From: Anadara kagoshimensis
Taxonomy: Eukaryota; Mollusca; Bivalvia; Arcoida; Arcidae
Assembly: GCA_021292105.1 (NCBI GenBank)
Contig: CM037866.1
Coordinates: 5,850,163 to 5,914,162 of the forward strand
Direction: 5' to 3'
Length of the DNA stretch: 64,000 nucleotides
This document shows positions 1-12,066 of this stretch, piece by piece. The notes below the pieces were generated by a model. It saw nothing but the letters and a program-made list of their open reading frames with translations. It was not told the DNA's origin and searched no databases. The stretch's first letter is position 1, and every line of letters starts with the position of its first letter. A program made the translations under genes and the position numbers.

Positions 1-120
1 TGATTGGTGATTAACGTTAGAAACTTCACTGCCCTAAGCGCACTGCAATAATCAAAATTAATGTCAATACATTAACACTTTTGTTAGTGATTTACTAATC
101 TAAGTAAAATATCTTTGAAT

Positions 121-430
121 TAGGATCACTACGCTTGCTAAGTGCTCGCTCCGTATGTGGGATCCATGGTTTCGAACCCCGGCTGAGGTCTGATAAGTCT
201 TGAAAATAGGTAGTGATTGTTCTTTCGACAAGCACTCGGCAATCAGAAATAAAAGCCTTCAGTTCCTTCGAAAAAGACCTTAAAACCGATATCTTGTGTC
301 ACGGCAGGCATGGCACATTAATGAAGCCTCCTTTCACATTGTCCTGTGAGCACTCAAAAGATAAAAAAAATGTCTGCACCCGTGTTGTCCCGATATAAGT
401 GTAATATCCTTGACTTGTACATAAAACCCT
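121..430 (+). repeat. tRNA-derived SINE, copy 1
   Basis: The head is tRNA-like, with a B-box-type stretch (GGTTTCGAACCCC) near 168-180. It is followed by the body shared by the other copies in this window: a 'gttctttcg..agcactcggc' block, then 'gtcacggcaggc', then a tail resembling 'cgatataagtg.aatat.cttgac'. The A box is degenerate. The same order of blocks occurs at 6,945, 14,548 and, reversed, at 5,036 and 20,163. Positions 1-120 show nothing recognisable. Confidence 0.6.
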
Positions 431-779
431 ATAAGACTAATCCAACCTGTTGTAAAGCACATGCCTATAATAATCACCTCATTCCCTATACACTTAACAA
501 TTTCAATACTTATTGCCAATGAAAAAACCTATTCCCATCTTAATAAAACTAAATTAATCTTAATTTTTCTCGAACTATTGATTTTTTTCATATAACCGCT
601 CCTTCTTCTGTTTTTATAGTGGAGCTCGTCGACAATTTAAGTATCAGATGTATATGCTAGATTGTTGTACAATAATATTGTTACGCCATTTTGAGATATT
701 TTAAATATCATCGTCATTTTTCTTTTTAGGCAGGCTGCTTGCAAATAAATTGTTGACTCAGGGATATTGCAACCCTAGG

Positions 780-1510
780 GTTATCAAGGTCCTCAAATGG
801 CCGTCATCACAGTATTGTTGATAAGTTTTATATCTCTGTGTCCAGGATTGCCCTGGATATATTTGACCTCACATAGTTTCATGTTCCTTTTTATTCCGAA
901 ATTAATATTACACACGTGGCATTACATACCCTACCAGAGCACCCGGCCTCACTTCCATGGTGGAAGTTCACATGTTAACCCCAAGTTTCAAAGCGTTTAC
1001 TTTGCTTCTGGATTGTGATTCGGACATAGATTAGTATTTTTTGATATCACAAATGCAACGGGTTTCAATTCCAATAATGCACACATGAGCACAAGATTGT
1101 AGATAAGCATGATGTCGCAGTATGTCACATAGTTCCATGTTCCTTTTATTTCCAATTTATTATTACACAAATGGCGAGTGTAGCTAGCTAAACAGGAGTG
1201 TTAAATAAAGGATAATGCTAGTATTAAATTACCAAGGCCCTCAAAAATTGATAGCTGTCATCACAAAATTGTTGATAAGTATGATTCGCCTGCATATAAA
1301 ATTAACTTGGTATTTTGACGTCGCATAGTTTCGTGTTACTTTAATTCTTAATTATTTTATACATGGCGAGTGTCGCTAACAAAATAGGAAACATTTAACA
1401 TTCCGGAGCACTCCAACTTAATTTCCTGGTGGAATTTTATGTGTTTAATTAAATTTAGCAGTTTTCCAAGTTTTTACTTTGCTTTTTCGGATGTGATTTG
1501 GACACTTACC
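780..1510 (+). repeat. Dispersed repeat, two degenerate copies in tandem
   Basis: Two related stretches (about 780-1040 and 1090-1510) share blocks such as 'gttgataagt', 'cacatagtttcatgttcctttt', 'atggcgagtgt' and 'tactttgctt..ggattgtgatt'. Further copies lie at 2640-2910, 27,753-27,990 and, reversed, 5860-6000. No coding content was recognised, so this is probably an old non-autonomous element. Positions 430-780 show only AT-rich unique-looking sequence. Confidence 0.5.
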
Positions 1511-1689
1511 GGTTTGGTTACTTTTGACTTTTGGGATTGTGATTTTAGCTCGGACTCCTATGTTTGTGTTTGACTTTTTGGATTGCACCGATATGTTAGT
1601 TTTTTTCATATATATAACCTTGATTTGGAATGTTTTTTATTTACTGGTGTCAATTACTAATTACTTGATTTGTGAATTGTCAATTTCAT

Positions 1690-4025
1690 TAACGGTTTAA
1701 CACAGGGTGCGAACCTAAGTCATAAACCCGACTTGGTAAACACAAAACATTGCGACGAAACCAGCGACTCGCGGTGACTTTTAACTGAATTTTCATACTT
1801 CCCATCAACTTATAGTTATCTCAATGTGTCTAAAGAAGACAGAAAAACTTCACGAACGATCAATTGATGTAACTGCTAGTTTTTTTTCAAATATTCGCGT
1901 CAAAGTAAACTTTTGTACCACAATGCCGTGCACACTTTTCACGACGGCAAGGAAAATAGCTGTATTTTTACCATTTAATCTCATCCTACTTACTATAATG
2001 ATACAAAAGGGATATGAAAAAACTGAAAGTAATATGCATCAAAGGAAAAAGTCCAAAACTAGGCCTAATAATAGCTATTTTAGCATTTTGGTTTATTGTT
2101 GTCGTGCATACATAATATTTACTAGGGAACTTTCAGAACAGTTTCACTGTCATAATAGATGTTTTTCTTGAAATGAATCAACATAAGATATTTTGAGTCG
2201 AAGTAAAAGAAAAAGGCCTATCTTAGAGTTTGAAAAGGTCATTGGTGCCATAAAAAGGTCTCCCTTCACCAAGCGTGCTAGGATCAGGATTCCTACTGCA
2301 GCAAAAACTGGATATATTTGTCGTCATGGCGATGTAAAATTCCAATCGCCAAAGAAATGGTAAGCAGCTACTTTTTCTGTTGGTTCAAAAATTTCAAAAG
2401 TGGTTACATATTTCAAACAAAAACCATCAAAACGTTCCCATAAAAGTAGTACTGGGGGGTGAACATCTTGCAAATAGATTCAAATATTATGCAAAGTTTA
2501 AAAGGCATATCTTTAATATAGTATGACTTTAAAAACCAAACAGAAACTAACTTAAAATCCATAGCCAGTCAAAAAATAACAAGGTAGACATACAGAAATA
2601 TAGATGGTGTTCTATCTCTGAATAATCCCAAATTTGGAGACTACGTGAATGCCATTGTTGACAAGTTATCCTGGATATATTGGACGTTCTATAATTCCAT
2701 GTTACTTCCATTTTGAATTTTGACTAAGCACGTGGATAGTTTATGTATCTAGCTAAACGGGAGGTGCTTCTTGTTCTGTAGCACCAGGCATTAATTAACC
2801 ACACTGTTTTCGTGAAAGGTCATATAGTAAACCTAATATGCAAGTTTGAATTTTGCTTTTGAATTATGATTTTGACATGGATTGATGTGTTTGTTTTTGA
2901 TTATACATGTACAAGTATGCCAGACAACTACTTCTGTTTACCGACTTAGTGGGTTTTTTTTACATTTACGGTGGTTGAAGCTAAAAGGGGGAGTATACTC
3001 TGTGAGCTACTGGTCCCATGTTCCTTTTTGCAACACTATTTCAAATATGGCACTGAATCATCAGTTGAGAGAAAACCTAAAGACAACAACAATTCAAGTC
3101 TGGGCGCCATTCTGTGTAGTACTTTTAAATTCATTTTAAACACATTTTTCTTAAATTGGAATTTCCCTATTCGTCTTACTACAAATCGGGAAAGACTGTC
3201 AAGATTATTTCACAAGAGCTTTTCAAATCTTTATTAAATAATAAATATTCTATTCTACATTTCCTTTTGAATGTCGACGGGATAACTTTAGATTTTTTTT
3301 AGATTATCTATCAAAAACCCTTTTTGGAGTTAAAATTGTGAATCAACGGAAGGAGAAGTTGTTAACCAAAAAATATGGTTTTCGCTGAAGAAGGAATCCG
3401 GTCCTGACATGACTTTTGAAGGGAGGCCTTTCTATGAAACAAATGACTTTTTCAAACTCTAGGATACGCTTTCTGCATTTGCCCTTATTCAAAAAATATC
3501 TTGAAATATAATGGCAGTGAAAACTGCTGTTCTGGATGTTCTTTTATAAATTTTTTGTGTGCACGACAACATTAGTTGCACGGAGTTTTGCCAAGTGTGT
3601 ACGACAACAATAAACAAAAAATAGCCGTTATTAGGTCCAGTTTTTGGACATTTTCCTTTGATACATTTTACTTTTATTTTATTCATATCTATTTGTTATC
3701 ATTATAGTAAGTAGGGGGGGGTTAAATGGTGAAAAATATAACTTTTTTCTTTGCCGTCGTGAAAAGTGTGGACGACATTGTGGTGCAAATGTTTACTTTG
3801 ACGCAAAAGTGTGAACAAAAACTAGCAGTTCTAAGAATATAGTCATAAACCGATCGCTCGTGAAGTTATTCAGCCTTCTTTAGACACACTGAGATAAATA
3901 AAAACTGATGGGAGGTATGGAAATTCAGTTAATTCAGTTAAAACTCATCGCGAAGCGATCGTTTCGTCGCCATTTTGTATTTACGAAGTCAGATTCATGA
4001 CGTAGGTTCGCCACCCTGTAACAGG
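1690..4025. repeat. Large imperfect inverted repeat (foldback-like), arms about 640 bp
   Basis: The left arm (about 1690-2330) reappears as reverse complement at about 3360-4025. Examples are the blocks around 1700 and 4005 (aacctaagtca / tgacgtaggtt), around 1830 and 3880 (tgtctaaagaag / cttctttagacaca), around 2050 and 3640 and around 2250 and 3420. The arms are clearly diverged. The spacer of about 1 kb includes a copy of the dispersed repeat at 2640-2910. The long open frame at 1824-2171 lies inside the left arm and is not supported as a gene. Confidence 0.6.
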
Positions 4026-4419
4026 AAGCTACCTTTGCCGATAGCGTCAAGTTGAACTTTTTATCGTGAAAAGTACATTTGGAACTCTAAAATACATTGG
4101 ATAAAGTAACCATCGATGGAACCGGAAACAGTAGACGACAAAAAAGGCGGTTGGTTTTTTTCAGCTCAGTGTTACGCGTATAATTTAGGAAATACATACC
4201 CGCCTGTTGCCATTTCCAAGTTCAAACTAGAGTTTGGTATATGGTGAATTTTTTCTTCAGCCAGCTAATTCGCTAATGCTTCCGGTAAGCGTGTATATAC
4301 CAGTTCATTCCGTTTTTTTTTTTTAATTACAGATGTTGCAATATTTGTAAAGGTGCCAACTTTTTCTCTTAAAGTTTCAAAGTTGTAATTTATTACAGTA
4401 CAGAACTGTCGAAAGTTTA

Positions 4420-5085
4420 ACATTGAGCTAATAAAAGGACGTCGATCTCGACTGTCTAGTGGTCATGATGTGGGTAGCTACTAACTCAAAATAGTTAAGT
4501 AATGGTGTTTAACGTCTCAGTCAAAAATATTTCACTTATATCGAGACGCTGAGCTAATGAGATGAAGTCCGATCTCTTCTGACTAGTGGTCATGATGTGG
4601 GTAGCTACTGACAGAAAACGTTGAGTTGAGTAACGGTGTTTAAAGTCACAGTCAAAAATATTTCACTTATATCGAGACGCTGAGCTAATGAGATGAATTC
4701 AGATCTCTTCCGACTAGTGGTCATGATGTGGGTAGCTTCTGACAGAAAAAAAGTTGTGTGTTGCGTTGAGTAATGGTATTTATTGTCCCAGTCAAGAATA
4801 TTTTACTTATATCGAGACATTGAGCTAATTAGATGGAGTCCTATCTCGACTTACTAGTGGTCATGATATGGGTAGCTACTGACAGAAAAAGAGTTGAGTT
4901 GTGTTGAGTAATGGTATTTAACGTCCCAGTCAAGAATATTTCACTTATATCGAGACATTGAGCTAATTAGATGAAGTCCGATCCCGACTGATTAGTGGCC
5001 ATAATGCGGGTAGATACTGACTGAAAAGAGTTGAGTAATGGTGTTTAACGTCCCAGTCAAGAATACTTCACTTATATCGAGACGT
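4420..5085. repeat. Tandem array, about 127-140 bp unit, five copies, SINE-tail derived
   Basis: The block 'gagctaat..gat' recurs near 4424, 4551, 4682, 4822 and 4961. It is followed each time by 'ctagtggtcatgatgtgggtag' and 'gttgagtaatggtgtttaacgt'. Half of the unit ('cagtcaagaatatttcact', 'tatatcgagac') is the reverse complement of the 3' tail of the tRNA-derived SINE family in this window. The array runs directly into a reverse SINE copy at 5,036. Confidence 0.75.
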
Positions 5086-5345
5086 CACCAGCTATAGGCA
5101 AAGGTGAAGAAATTTTGCCTGTGCGTTTCGCTGCTGGCATTATACAGTAGAGTAGGATTCTTTATCCTGACACGCTTATAGTGACACGAGACCTAGTTTA
5201 TTTTAAGTTCCAATCCAAAAGGACCGTGACTGTCATTTCGTAGTACCGAGTGCTTGGCGAAAGAACAGTCACAGCCCACTTTCAAGTCTTGGGTGAGACA
5301 CGGTCGGGGTTCGAACCCATGACCTCCCACACAAAAGAGAGATCG
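5036..5345 (-). repeat. tRNA-derived SINE, copy 2 (reverse)
   Basis: Reading the minus strand from 5345 there is a B-box-like GGGTTCGAACCCC (complement of 5307-5320), then the body blocks 'ctgttctttcgccaagcactcgg', 'gcctatagctgg' and the 'cgatataagtgaa.tattcttgact' tail. The tail abuts the satellite at 4,420-5,085. Confidence 0.65.
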
Positions 5346-5859
5346 TAGCAGCTGTCAATATATAGACTAACGAGAAGCCAAGATAAGCTGGCAATTCGCC
5401 ACCAATTGGCTGACTTTGTGTCAAACTTTCAACACGTCTGTACTGAACGCAATTTAATTTTGAGACATCTGTACCATTCATTTTAAAACATATAATGTAC
5501 ATTAAAATCCGCCCGAAAAAAAATAAAAAATTTATTAAAATTCAAACACTTGATTTTTTTTTTTTTTAAATTCGTTTTCAGCGCATTTTAGTGGTATCAA
5601 ATTTACCCTCTTCTTACCATCAAAGTGGGTTAATGTAGTAATTCCGCTTTTTATGGTCCAATTGGTTAGTTCTTGGCTGGTGGAGAAAGCTAGAGTGCCC
5701 GGTCTGTTTAACGTCCAAGTCAAATTATATTATTTCTATATATAAAAACAGCAATTTCTTTGATGGTGAAGAAAAAAAGAACTACCTGGTCAATGCCAAA
5801 ATATCAATCAGAAAAGCAAATTAAAAACTTCTAAACTAAGTTAAACACAAATGTGAAGT

Positions 5860-6000
5860 AAGACCGGGTGCTCCGGAAGGTTAAGCATCTTCTATTTTGT
5901 TAGCGGCACTCGCCACGTATAAAATTGATTAAAAAAAAAATAATGAAAGTATCATGTAACTTTGCGACGTCAAAAATATCCAAGTTAATTTTGGATATAG
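5860..6000 (-). repeat. Dispersed repeat fragment (reverse)
   Basis: On the minus strand this matches the family seen at 780-1510, with blocks 'gagcacccgg', 'gtggcgagtgccgctaac' and 'gtcgcaaagttacatgat'. The flanking stretch 5,346-5,860 has a T-run near 5,553 and nothing else recognisable. Confidence 0.5.
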
Positions 6001-6500
6001 GAGCAACATACTTATCAGCAATATTGTGATGAGGACCATGAAAAAACTTTTTGGGAACCTTGATAAGCCTAGACCTTTATTATCTATGAATCACCAATTG
6101 ATTTGGAAGCATCTTGCATTGTATAAAGTCCCTAAATAAGAACAAACTCTACCAGCATATTAAACGTGAAACAAAGTAGTGCTCACAATTGTAATTGCCA
6201 TGTTTTATTTTTGAATGCCTTATTTAACCAAAATTTTAAAAGTTCATTTTGGATACAGAAGCATCAAACTTATCAACAATATTGTGATGACGGTCATAAA
6301 AATCTTTTTGAGGGCCTTGGTAAGTCTAGAGCTTTATTATCCACGAGTCAGCAATTGATTTTGAAGCAGCTTGCATTGTATAAAGTCCCTAAATGAGAAC
6401 AAACTCTACCAGCGTATTAAACGTGAAACAAAAGTAGCACAATTGTAATTGTCATGTGCTATTTTTGAATGCGTTATTTTATAAAAAATTAAAAGTAGCA
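5985..6500. repeat. Direct duplication, two copies of about 257 bp
   Basis: The block starting 'ttggata.aggagcaacatactt' near 5990 recurs near 6249 and is followed in both by the same order of words (caatattgtgatga, agacctttattat, gcattgtataaagtcccta, aacaaactctaccagc, aaacgtgaaacaa). Divergence is modest. No coding potential was recognised. The stretch 6,500-6,940 shows nothing further. Confidence 0.65.
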
Positions 6501-6944
6501 GTTATATTGAGACAGTCAGTTCAAAGATGGTAAAGAAAATCTAGTACATGTATACCTTGAGAAAAACGCCAACCTTTTTCAAATGAAATTATGCGTTTTT
6601 CTGTATTTTCAGTTCACTTGCCACAGATACATGAAGGTTGTTGTGTGGGTTGTCCGTGACCTAAGTTCGCTTGTCTGTGATTGAGTGACTGTAGCTTCAG
6701 GTGGTTCATTGTAAATTGGTGGTTGTCTGCCAGTTCAGTATCCTTCAGAATTTTAGAAACTAAACTACATCGATATTTTAGTCCTACCGTAAAATCTGTC
6801 TCTTTAAACAGTTAAAGAGACTTGTCAAAAGTTTAACGCTAAGTTAACCATGTTAACCAACTAGTGTCCAATAGTCAGTTAACCTTGACCCCTTGTTAGC
6901 TAGTTATATCGGCATTTACTATTTATCATTTGATAGCTTCATCA

Positions 6945-7200
6945 CTGCGGTAGCTCAATTGGTACAGTGCTGGCTCCGTAAGTGGGAGGTCGTGGGGTCG
7001 AACCCCGACCGGGTATGACCCAAGAAAGTGGATACTGGTTGTTCTTTCGCCAGGCACTCGGTATTACGAAATGAAAGTCACTGTTCTTTCGGATAGGATA
7101 TGAAAATGAACGAGGTCCCGTGTCACGGTAGGCGCGACACTAAGGCAAAACATTCTGCACCTTCGCCTATAACTGGCTGACCTCGGCCCTTTGTCAGTAA
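6945..7200 (+). repeat. tRNA-derived SINE, copy 3 (best-preserved head)
   Basis: This copy carries a readable A box (TAGCTCAATTGG near 6952) and B box (GGTCGAACCCC near 6995) with tRNA-like spacing, so its head comes from a tRNA and would supply an internal Pol III promoter. The body then follows ('gttctttcgccaggcactcgg', 'gaacgaggtcccgtgtcacgg', 'cttcgcctataactggc'). It is not a functional tRNA because the head does not fold into a complete cloverleaf and continues into the SINE body. Confidence 0.7.
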
Positions 7201-7464
7201 TATCACGACAGTTTTTAGCATTTGTTATCTATTTCTTGACAACTTTATGTTGACAAGCTATCCATATCTCGGCCACATGACTTTCACGGCCCTTCTAATC
7301 GACTATTGTTAAATTTTCGACAGGTCTATATGCAAAATTCCTGCAGGGACTTTACATTAGGGGTCGCCAGTTTTTTTCTTCGTTTGTGTGCAGGTTTACT
7401 GAGTTGATTGGATGATATTTTATTATCGGTATTGTTACAGTACAGACATCATATCAGGGGCGGG

Positions 7465-7685
7465 TCCAAGATTTTTTGAAGGGGGGGGGTTGAGAATGAA
7501 TTATATCAATACTAGTTGCGAGCGCCGAATGCGCGAGCGTCCAGAGACGAGGGGTCTAGGGCAGAGCCCCGATGGGTTAACATATAGGGGGCAAATCAGT
7601 CAATAGCTCTCTCTCTCTTTAAATTTTTCAAGGGGGGGGGGGGCGGGTTGCAACTCCCGCACCCCCCCCCCCCCCCGTTAAATCC
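7465..7685. repeat. G/C homopolymer-rich low-complexity segment
   Basis: Runs of 8-15 G or C occur at about 7480, 7630 and 7660, with short CT repeats between. 'tccaagattttttgaaggg' and 'aatccgccactgga' at the edges resemble the ends of a worn mobile element, but I cannot name it. No gene was recognised. Confidence 0.4.
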
Positions 7686-7751
7686 GCCACTGGACCTGTC
7701 GAAATTCAACACCAGTACTATTACTGAGCGTAGGAAATTATCGTTTACTTG

Positions 7752-8025
7752 CAGGCTGACCAAATCGACGGAAAGTTTATCCCGTTTTTGTGACTGATTT
7801 GTACCATAAAAACAGATAAATGGACGGATTAAATGAAAAGGTCTTAGTCGGAATATCCCATTTTGACCGGTTTTTTTAATTAAAAGTAGATCGACTAAAT
7901 ATTTTGTTTGACTTTTTAAATGGAAATTGTACCAAAATCAAATACGATAAAAATACCTTATAACATGGCACTACTATGAAAATGTCCCGATCTGGACAAA
8001 TAAATGAATTTGATTGGTCAATCTG
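7752..8025 (+). mobile_element. MITE, TIR CAGGCTGACCAA, copy 1
   Basis: It starts CAGGCTGACCAAAT and ends near TTGGTCAATCTG, an imperfect inverted terminus. Internal blocks ('gtaccata', 'aacagataaatgga', 'tcccattttgac', 'tctggacaaataaat') match in order the element at 28,451-28,716, which has cleaner ends. No ORF. Confidence 0.65.
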
Positions 8026-8079
8026 TACTTGACATCTAAAACTAGTAATAAAACAATTTTAAAAAAGTTGAGAAAAATA

Positions 8080-8165
8080 GGATGGACTCAGGATCGAACC
8101 CTAAACCCCTCGCATTATAGACGCGTTATTCACTACTTGGGCTACCCAGATTGCTACGTTCTTTC
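8080..8165 (-). repeat. tRNA-like sequence, probably a SINE head (reverse)
   Basis: On the minus strand a B-box-type GGGTTCGATCC (complement of about 8091-8101) lies downstream of TAGCCCAAGTAGTG, an A-box-like block. Spacing is tRNA-like, but I could not pair a convincing acceptor stem, so a true tRNA gene is unlikely. Confidence 0.35.
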
Positions 8166-8895
8166 CCGTTACTTTTGCTTCCCAACAGTTTAACAAATGA
8201 AAAATCTCACCAAAACTTCATGGATATGATACACAATTCCGAGTTGACCTCTTTCAAACCTTCGCGGCACTACGCGAGTGCTTTTACCACATGACCCCAG
8301 GTTCACAAAAAATTATTTCTCTCAAATCTGTCAAAATTTGAAATCTTTTGCTATTCAGGAATTTAACTTTTCCTGGTGTCATGATTTTTTTTAAAAATAA
8401 CTATTTTACTCAGTATTGTTAAAAATGTTTATTCGTGCTGCCAAACAAAAATTAAAAATATTTGCTAAATTTTAAGTGAAGCAAATATTAGAAACGACTG
8501 TGAAACTGACACAGAAAACCATTGCACTTGCTTGTACTCAGTCAAAAGCAAATTATGGTTCTCCTACTAGAGGAAGGATATTTTGTATAAGGACGATATC
8601 TACTTTCGGTTTGGCTGATAAACTAAAATACCGCAAGTATCCACTATTCAGGCAGGGTTACTTTCAGACGTTCAAGGTAAATTAAGAGGAAAATGAAACA
8701 CAATTTTAGTAGTAGAATACGACAGAGAAATATAATAATAATAAATATCAATTTGATCAAATGACGTAGAAGTTTGAAATACCCGACTTTTCTACTTTCG
8801 GTTTCACCAGGAAATTGAAAATTCTGATTTAGAAAGAGAAAACATCATGTATTATCTATTAATGACTTAAATGATATCGGTATCTTGTCTAGGAG

Positions 8896-8896
8896 T

Positions 8897-8936
<40 letters not shown>

Positions 8937-9315
8937 TCTCTCCTCTCTTTTTCTGTGTGTGTGTGTGTATGTGGGAATGTTTAACTGTAAAATGGGGACA
9001 AGTGAAATAAACATGCAGTGGGGAGCCATGTTACTTCTGAAACTTTTTAAAGTGGGAACTTTCTTTTTTTTTTTTTTTTTTAAAAAAAAAAAATGGGGCT
9101 TTTTTCATGGACAAAGACAGAAGACCCCCCCCCCCCCCCGCCATTATTAAACTATTCTAACCCTACCTTAATTTATATAGCATTTTAGGACATTTAAACA
9201 ATCTGTAGATCTTGGTACACAAAATTATCTCCCAATCAACAGCGATGCTAAAAATTGTACTCATAACAAGGGCTGGAGCACTCTTTTCTCTCGATCTGTG
9301 ACATAGTCGCCATAT

Positions 9316-9355
<40 letters not shown>

Positions 9356-9360
9356 CTGTA
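8896..9360. repeat. CT/GT microsatellites and homopolymer runs
   Basis: (CT)n spans about 8903-8933 and again about 9318-9352. (GT)n lies near 8954-8970, a T-run followed by an A-run near 9063-9093, and a C-run near 9126-9139. Open frames here are created by the simple repeats. Confidence 0.85.
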
Positions 9361-10536
9361 TTAATGAGAAGAATACAAGACAAATAGGCATTTTAACTAA
9401 ATTAATGCTAAAACTTGAACTTAAGCTTAAATTTACGTGAAATGTATGTGTGTATTCTGAATGTGTTTAGTGACTGACTAGATGAAAATTTCCAATAAAA
9501 CCAGGGATTATCAATATGAGTTTTAGTATGTTTTGTTTCACATCATGAATAGCTGAAAAAATACTGATGCAATGTAAAACAACCAATCATAACATACCTT
9601 TATATCTATTTTAATTTTTATTTTTTCAGTAATGAAGATACTAGACCATGCAACACTATAGAAATAATAGATAAAAATAAAACATTTTTATAATATTAAT
9701 CTGATATTAGAGAAGAACTGATCATTGATGCTACATTAATATTGTACAGTACAGAAATAAAAAAAACTAAGTGAAGACAAGTGGGAGACCATGTTTATTC
9801 TACACATAAACAGATAAAAGTACAACAATTTTGCAGACTGGGGAGATGCCGGAAAAATTTGCAGAAAACTAATGCTTTAAATTATTGGAGAAAAACTGAC
9901 CATTAATGCATTTGCTACATTGAGATTAAAGTCAAAACTCACAATTAGAAATTTTAAATCAGTAACCATGGTAACTGTAACTTGAATTGATGGTTTACTT
10001 ACGACAGAATTAGTTTAAGGAAATTAACTGCTTAAATCCTGTAGCATATACCCTTTACTAAACTGCAATATCGGTGTAGCAGAGCTGAAAGAGTTTTGTG
10101 TCATAGTCGTATATAAAGTTCAAATACCGGTAACAGAGGGATTTACTGCCAGGTTCAAATACCAGTAACAGAGGGATTTACTGCCAAACATTCTGATGGG
10201 ATTTTAGCCTTATGGAAGCTAAAACATTCATTAATCACCGAAAGAGGTGGTTCAATATGTAGCCTAGGCACTTAAAGAAGTCAATTTTTTGGGAATTTCC
10301 ATGCAAAGTGGGACTCTTTTTTGTTGGAATTTACTTTGTTGATGGTTGTTATATAAAATTCAAACAAGATTATGTATCCCTTCACAAACCTGGCAAGTGA
10401 TTTCAGGTTTGTGTATGCCATGAAATTTGTGCTACAATATGTATCAAAAAAGATTTCAAGATTTGACTAGATTTCTGTTCAAGACTTTTTGAAGTAAAAC
10501 TATATTTGATCAGAGAAACCTCTTCTACTTTTAAAT
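9361..10536. other. Upstream region of the OTU-Mab-21 gene
   Basis: No gene was recognised. 9,472-9,525 carries one isolated unit of the 53-56 bp repeat that is tandem in intron 3 (gactgactagatgaaaatt). 9,541-9,595 resembles the 3' tail of the second SINE family (aatagctgaaaaa..gcaatgtaaaac). 10,115-10,185 has a short direct duplication (aaatacc.gtaacagaggg). The promoter and 5' UTR must lie here, but I see no decisive core element. Confidence 0.4.
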
Positions 10537-12066
10537 ATGTCAGATGATGAGGAATTTGAGAACATATTTTTCAATGAAGTTGAACATTTTCCTGGTGAAC
10601 CGAGTTATTTTGGAAACCAAACATTCAGTGTGGAGTCATCTCCCTTGAATTTCATACCAAACAGTCAACAGTTTTGTAACTGTTCTACACATGAATATGA
10701 ACAACAAGGTTTTCAGGGTCAAAGTTCAACTTCAGCGCCCAATCAAAGTAGCTTTTGTGAATTAAGTGAAATTGAATATGATTGGAGATATCCTGGTGAG
10801 ATGTCAGGGTTTAACTCAGACTCATTTACTTGTCCTGGGATGAGCTCGCCTGACTGGGGTGAGCATGTCAATCAAAGTTTCCATGGAAATGGTAAACATT
10901 TGTCAACAGATCATTTGGAGAACCATGGAAACCAGAATGAAAACAAAACAACTCCTTTACGTAGATTGGTGTTCACATTGCGCATTGATGTTCCGGAACA
11001 CCTGGATGTTTACCCTGAAGTCAATTGGAAAGTTGTTCCAAGACAGGGATGGAACCAATCTTCTTATTTTACAAAGTTCAAGGCCAAATCATCAACAGGT
11101 TATGATTCTAAGACCGAAAAATGGAGAAAGACTTTGGGAAAACTTCTAAGACATTTTTGAAGAATTTATGGTCTTGTCTTGGGAAGAATGAAAATGATCA
11201 AAATATGACTTCAGAATCATCAATAAACAGTCAACACATTCCTGAAGAGGAAATGGAACATTCTGTGTGTGATAAACCAGCTCCCATCTCTCAAAATTAC
11301 GATAAAAACAGTATTTTGAATAATGCTTTCGAACCATGTAATCAGATTACCAATAATTCTCAAGATGGTTTTGAAGAAACTGAAACAATGTCAGAAAAAA
11401 AATTGTCATCAGAGGGAACTCATTTTATTAATTCCTTAATGGAAAATTCAGGGGGCAGTTTTATCAGTTGTACTCCAGGGAAAGATGCATATTTTTACCG
11501 GGGTTCAGAGGTAAATGGTCAATTGGGTCAAAGTTCAGAATCTCAATCTGTTTCTGGTAACCATGCATTTTCTGAAGGAAGGAACTCTCAATATTTTGAA
11601 CAAGTAGCAAACCAACCATGGCCTGCACCAATGTCTGATCAAAATTTACAATCAAATAATTCCATGTTTGATGACCAACAATGGTGGGATAATGGTGGTA
11701 ACTATGACAACAAGGATGGTGGTTACCATGACAACCAAAATGGTAGTGACCTGACATCCATTGATCCTACAGCAAGTAATAACACTATGAATTCTTTGCC
11801 AACAAGCGTAGAAAACACTACAGAAGCGAAACAACAACAGGTTAAGCAAAAAAGTTCAAAACATGCAAAAAGAATCAATGGAGGACACCGAAGGCTAGAT
11901 GATTTGGATGACTGGGATAGTAATGACAGTGGTGATTACAATGTTTGGAATGGCAACGGAAGTGATGACGACAGTGATGACAACAGTGATGAAGACAGTG
12001 ATGACGACAGTAATGACGATGATGGTTATAATCAGCTTGGTTATCATCCTCTTTATAACAGTAGTG
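10537..12066 (+). CDS. OTU-Mab-21 gene exon 1: acidic low-complexity N-terminus
   Basis: Starts at ATG 10537 (MSDDEEFENIFF). The frame ends at a stop at 11158-11160, while the frame one base back is open from 11121 onward and is of the same Asn/Ser/Gln-rich type. The switch is explained by one missing A in the A-run 11117-11121. A less likely reading is that the protein starts at 11121 and the upstream frame is a separate ORF. A more structured patch near residues 145-180 (LRRLVFTLRIDVPEHLDVYP) is not recognised. The end is very acidic (alternating DDDSDDNS). Donor: GTGAGT at 12067, leaving phase 1. Confidence 0.7.

Noticed and set aside
1824-2171. 115-codon plus-strand frame
   Set aside because: It lies in an arm of a degenerate inverted repeat, and the partner arm does not keep the frame.
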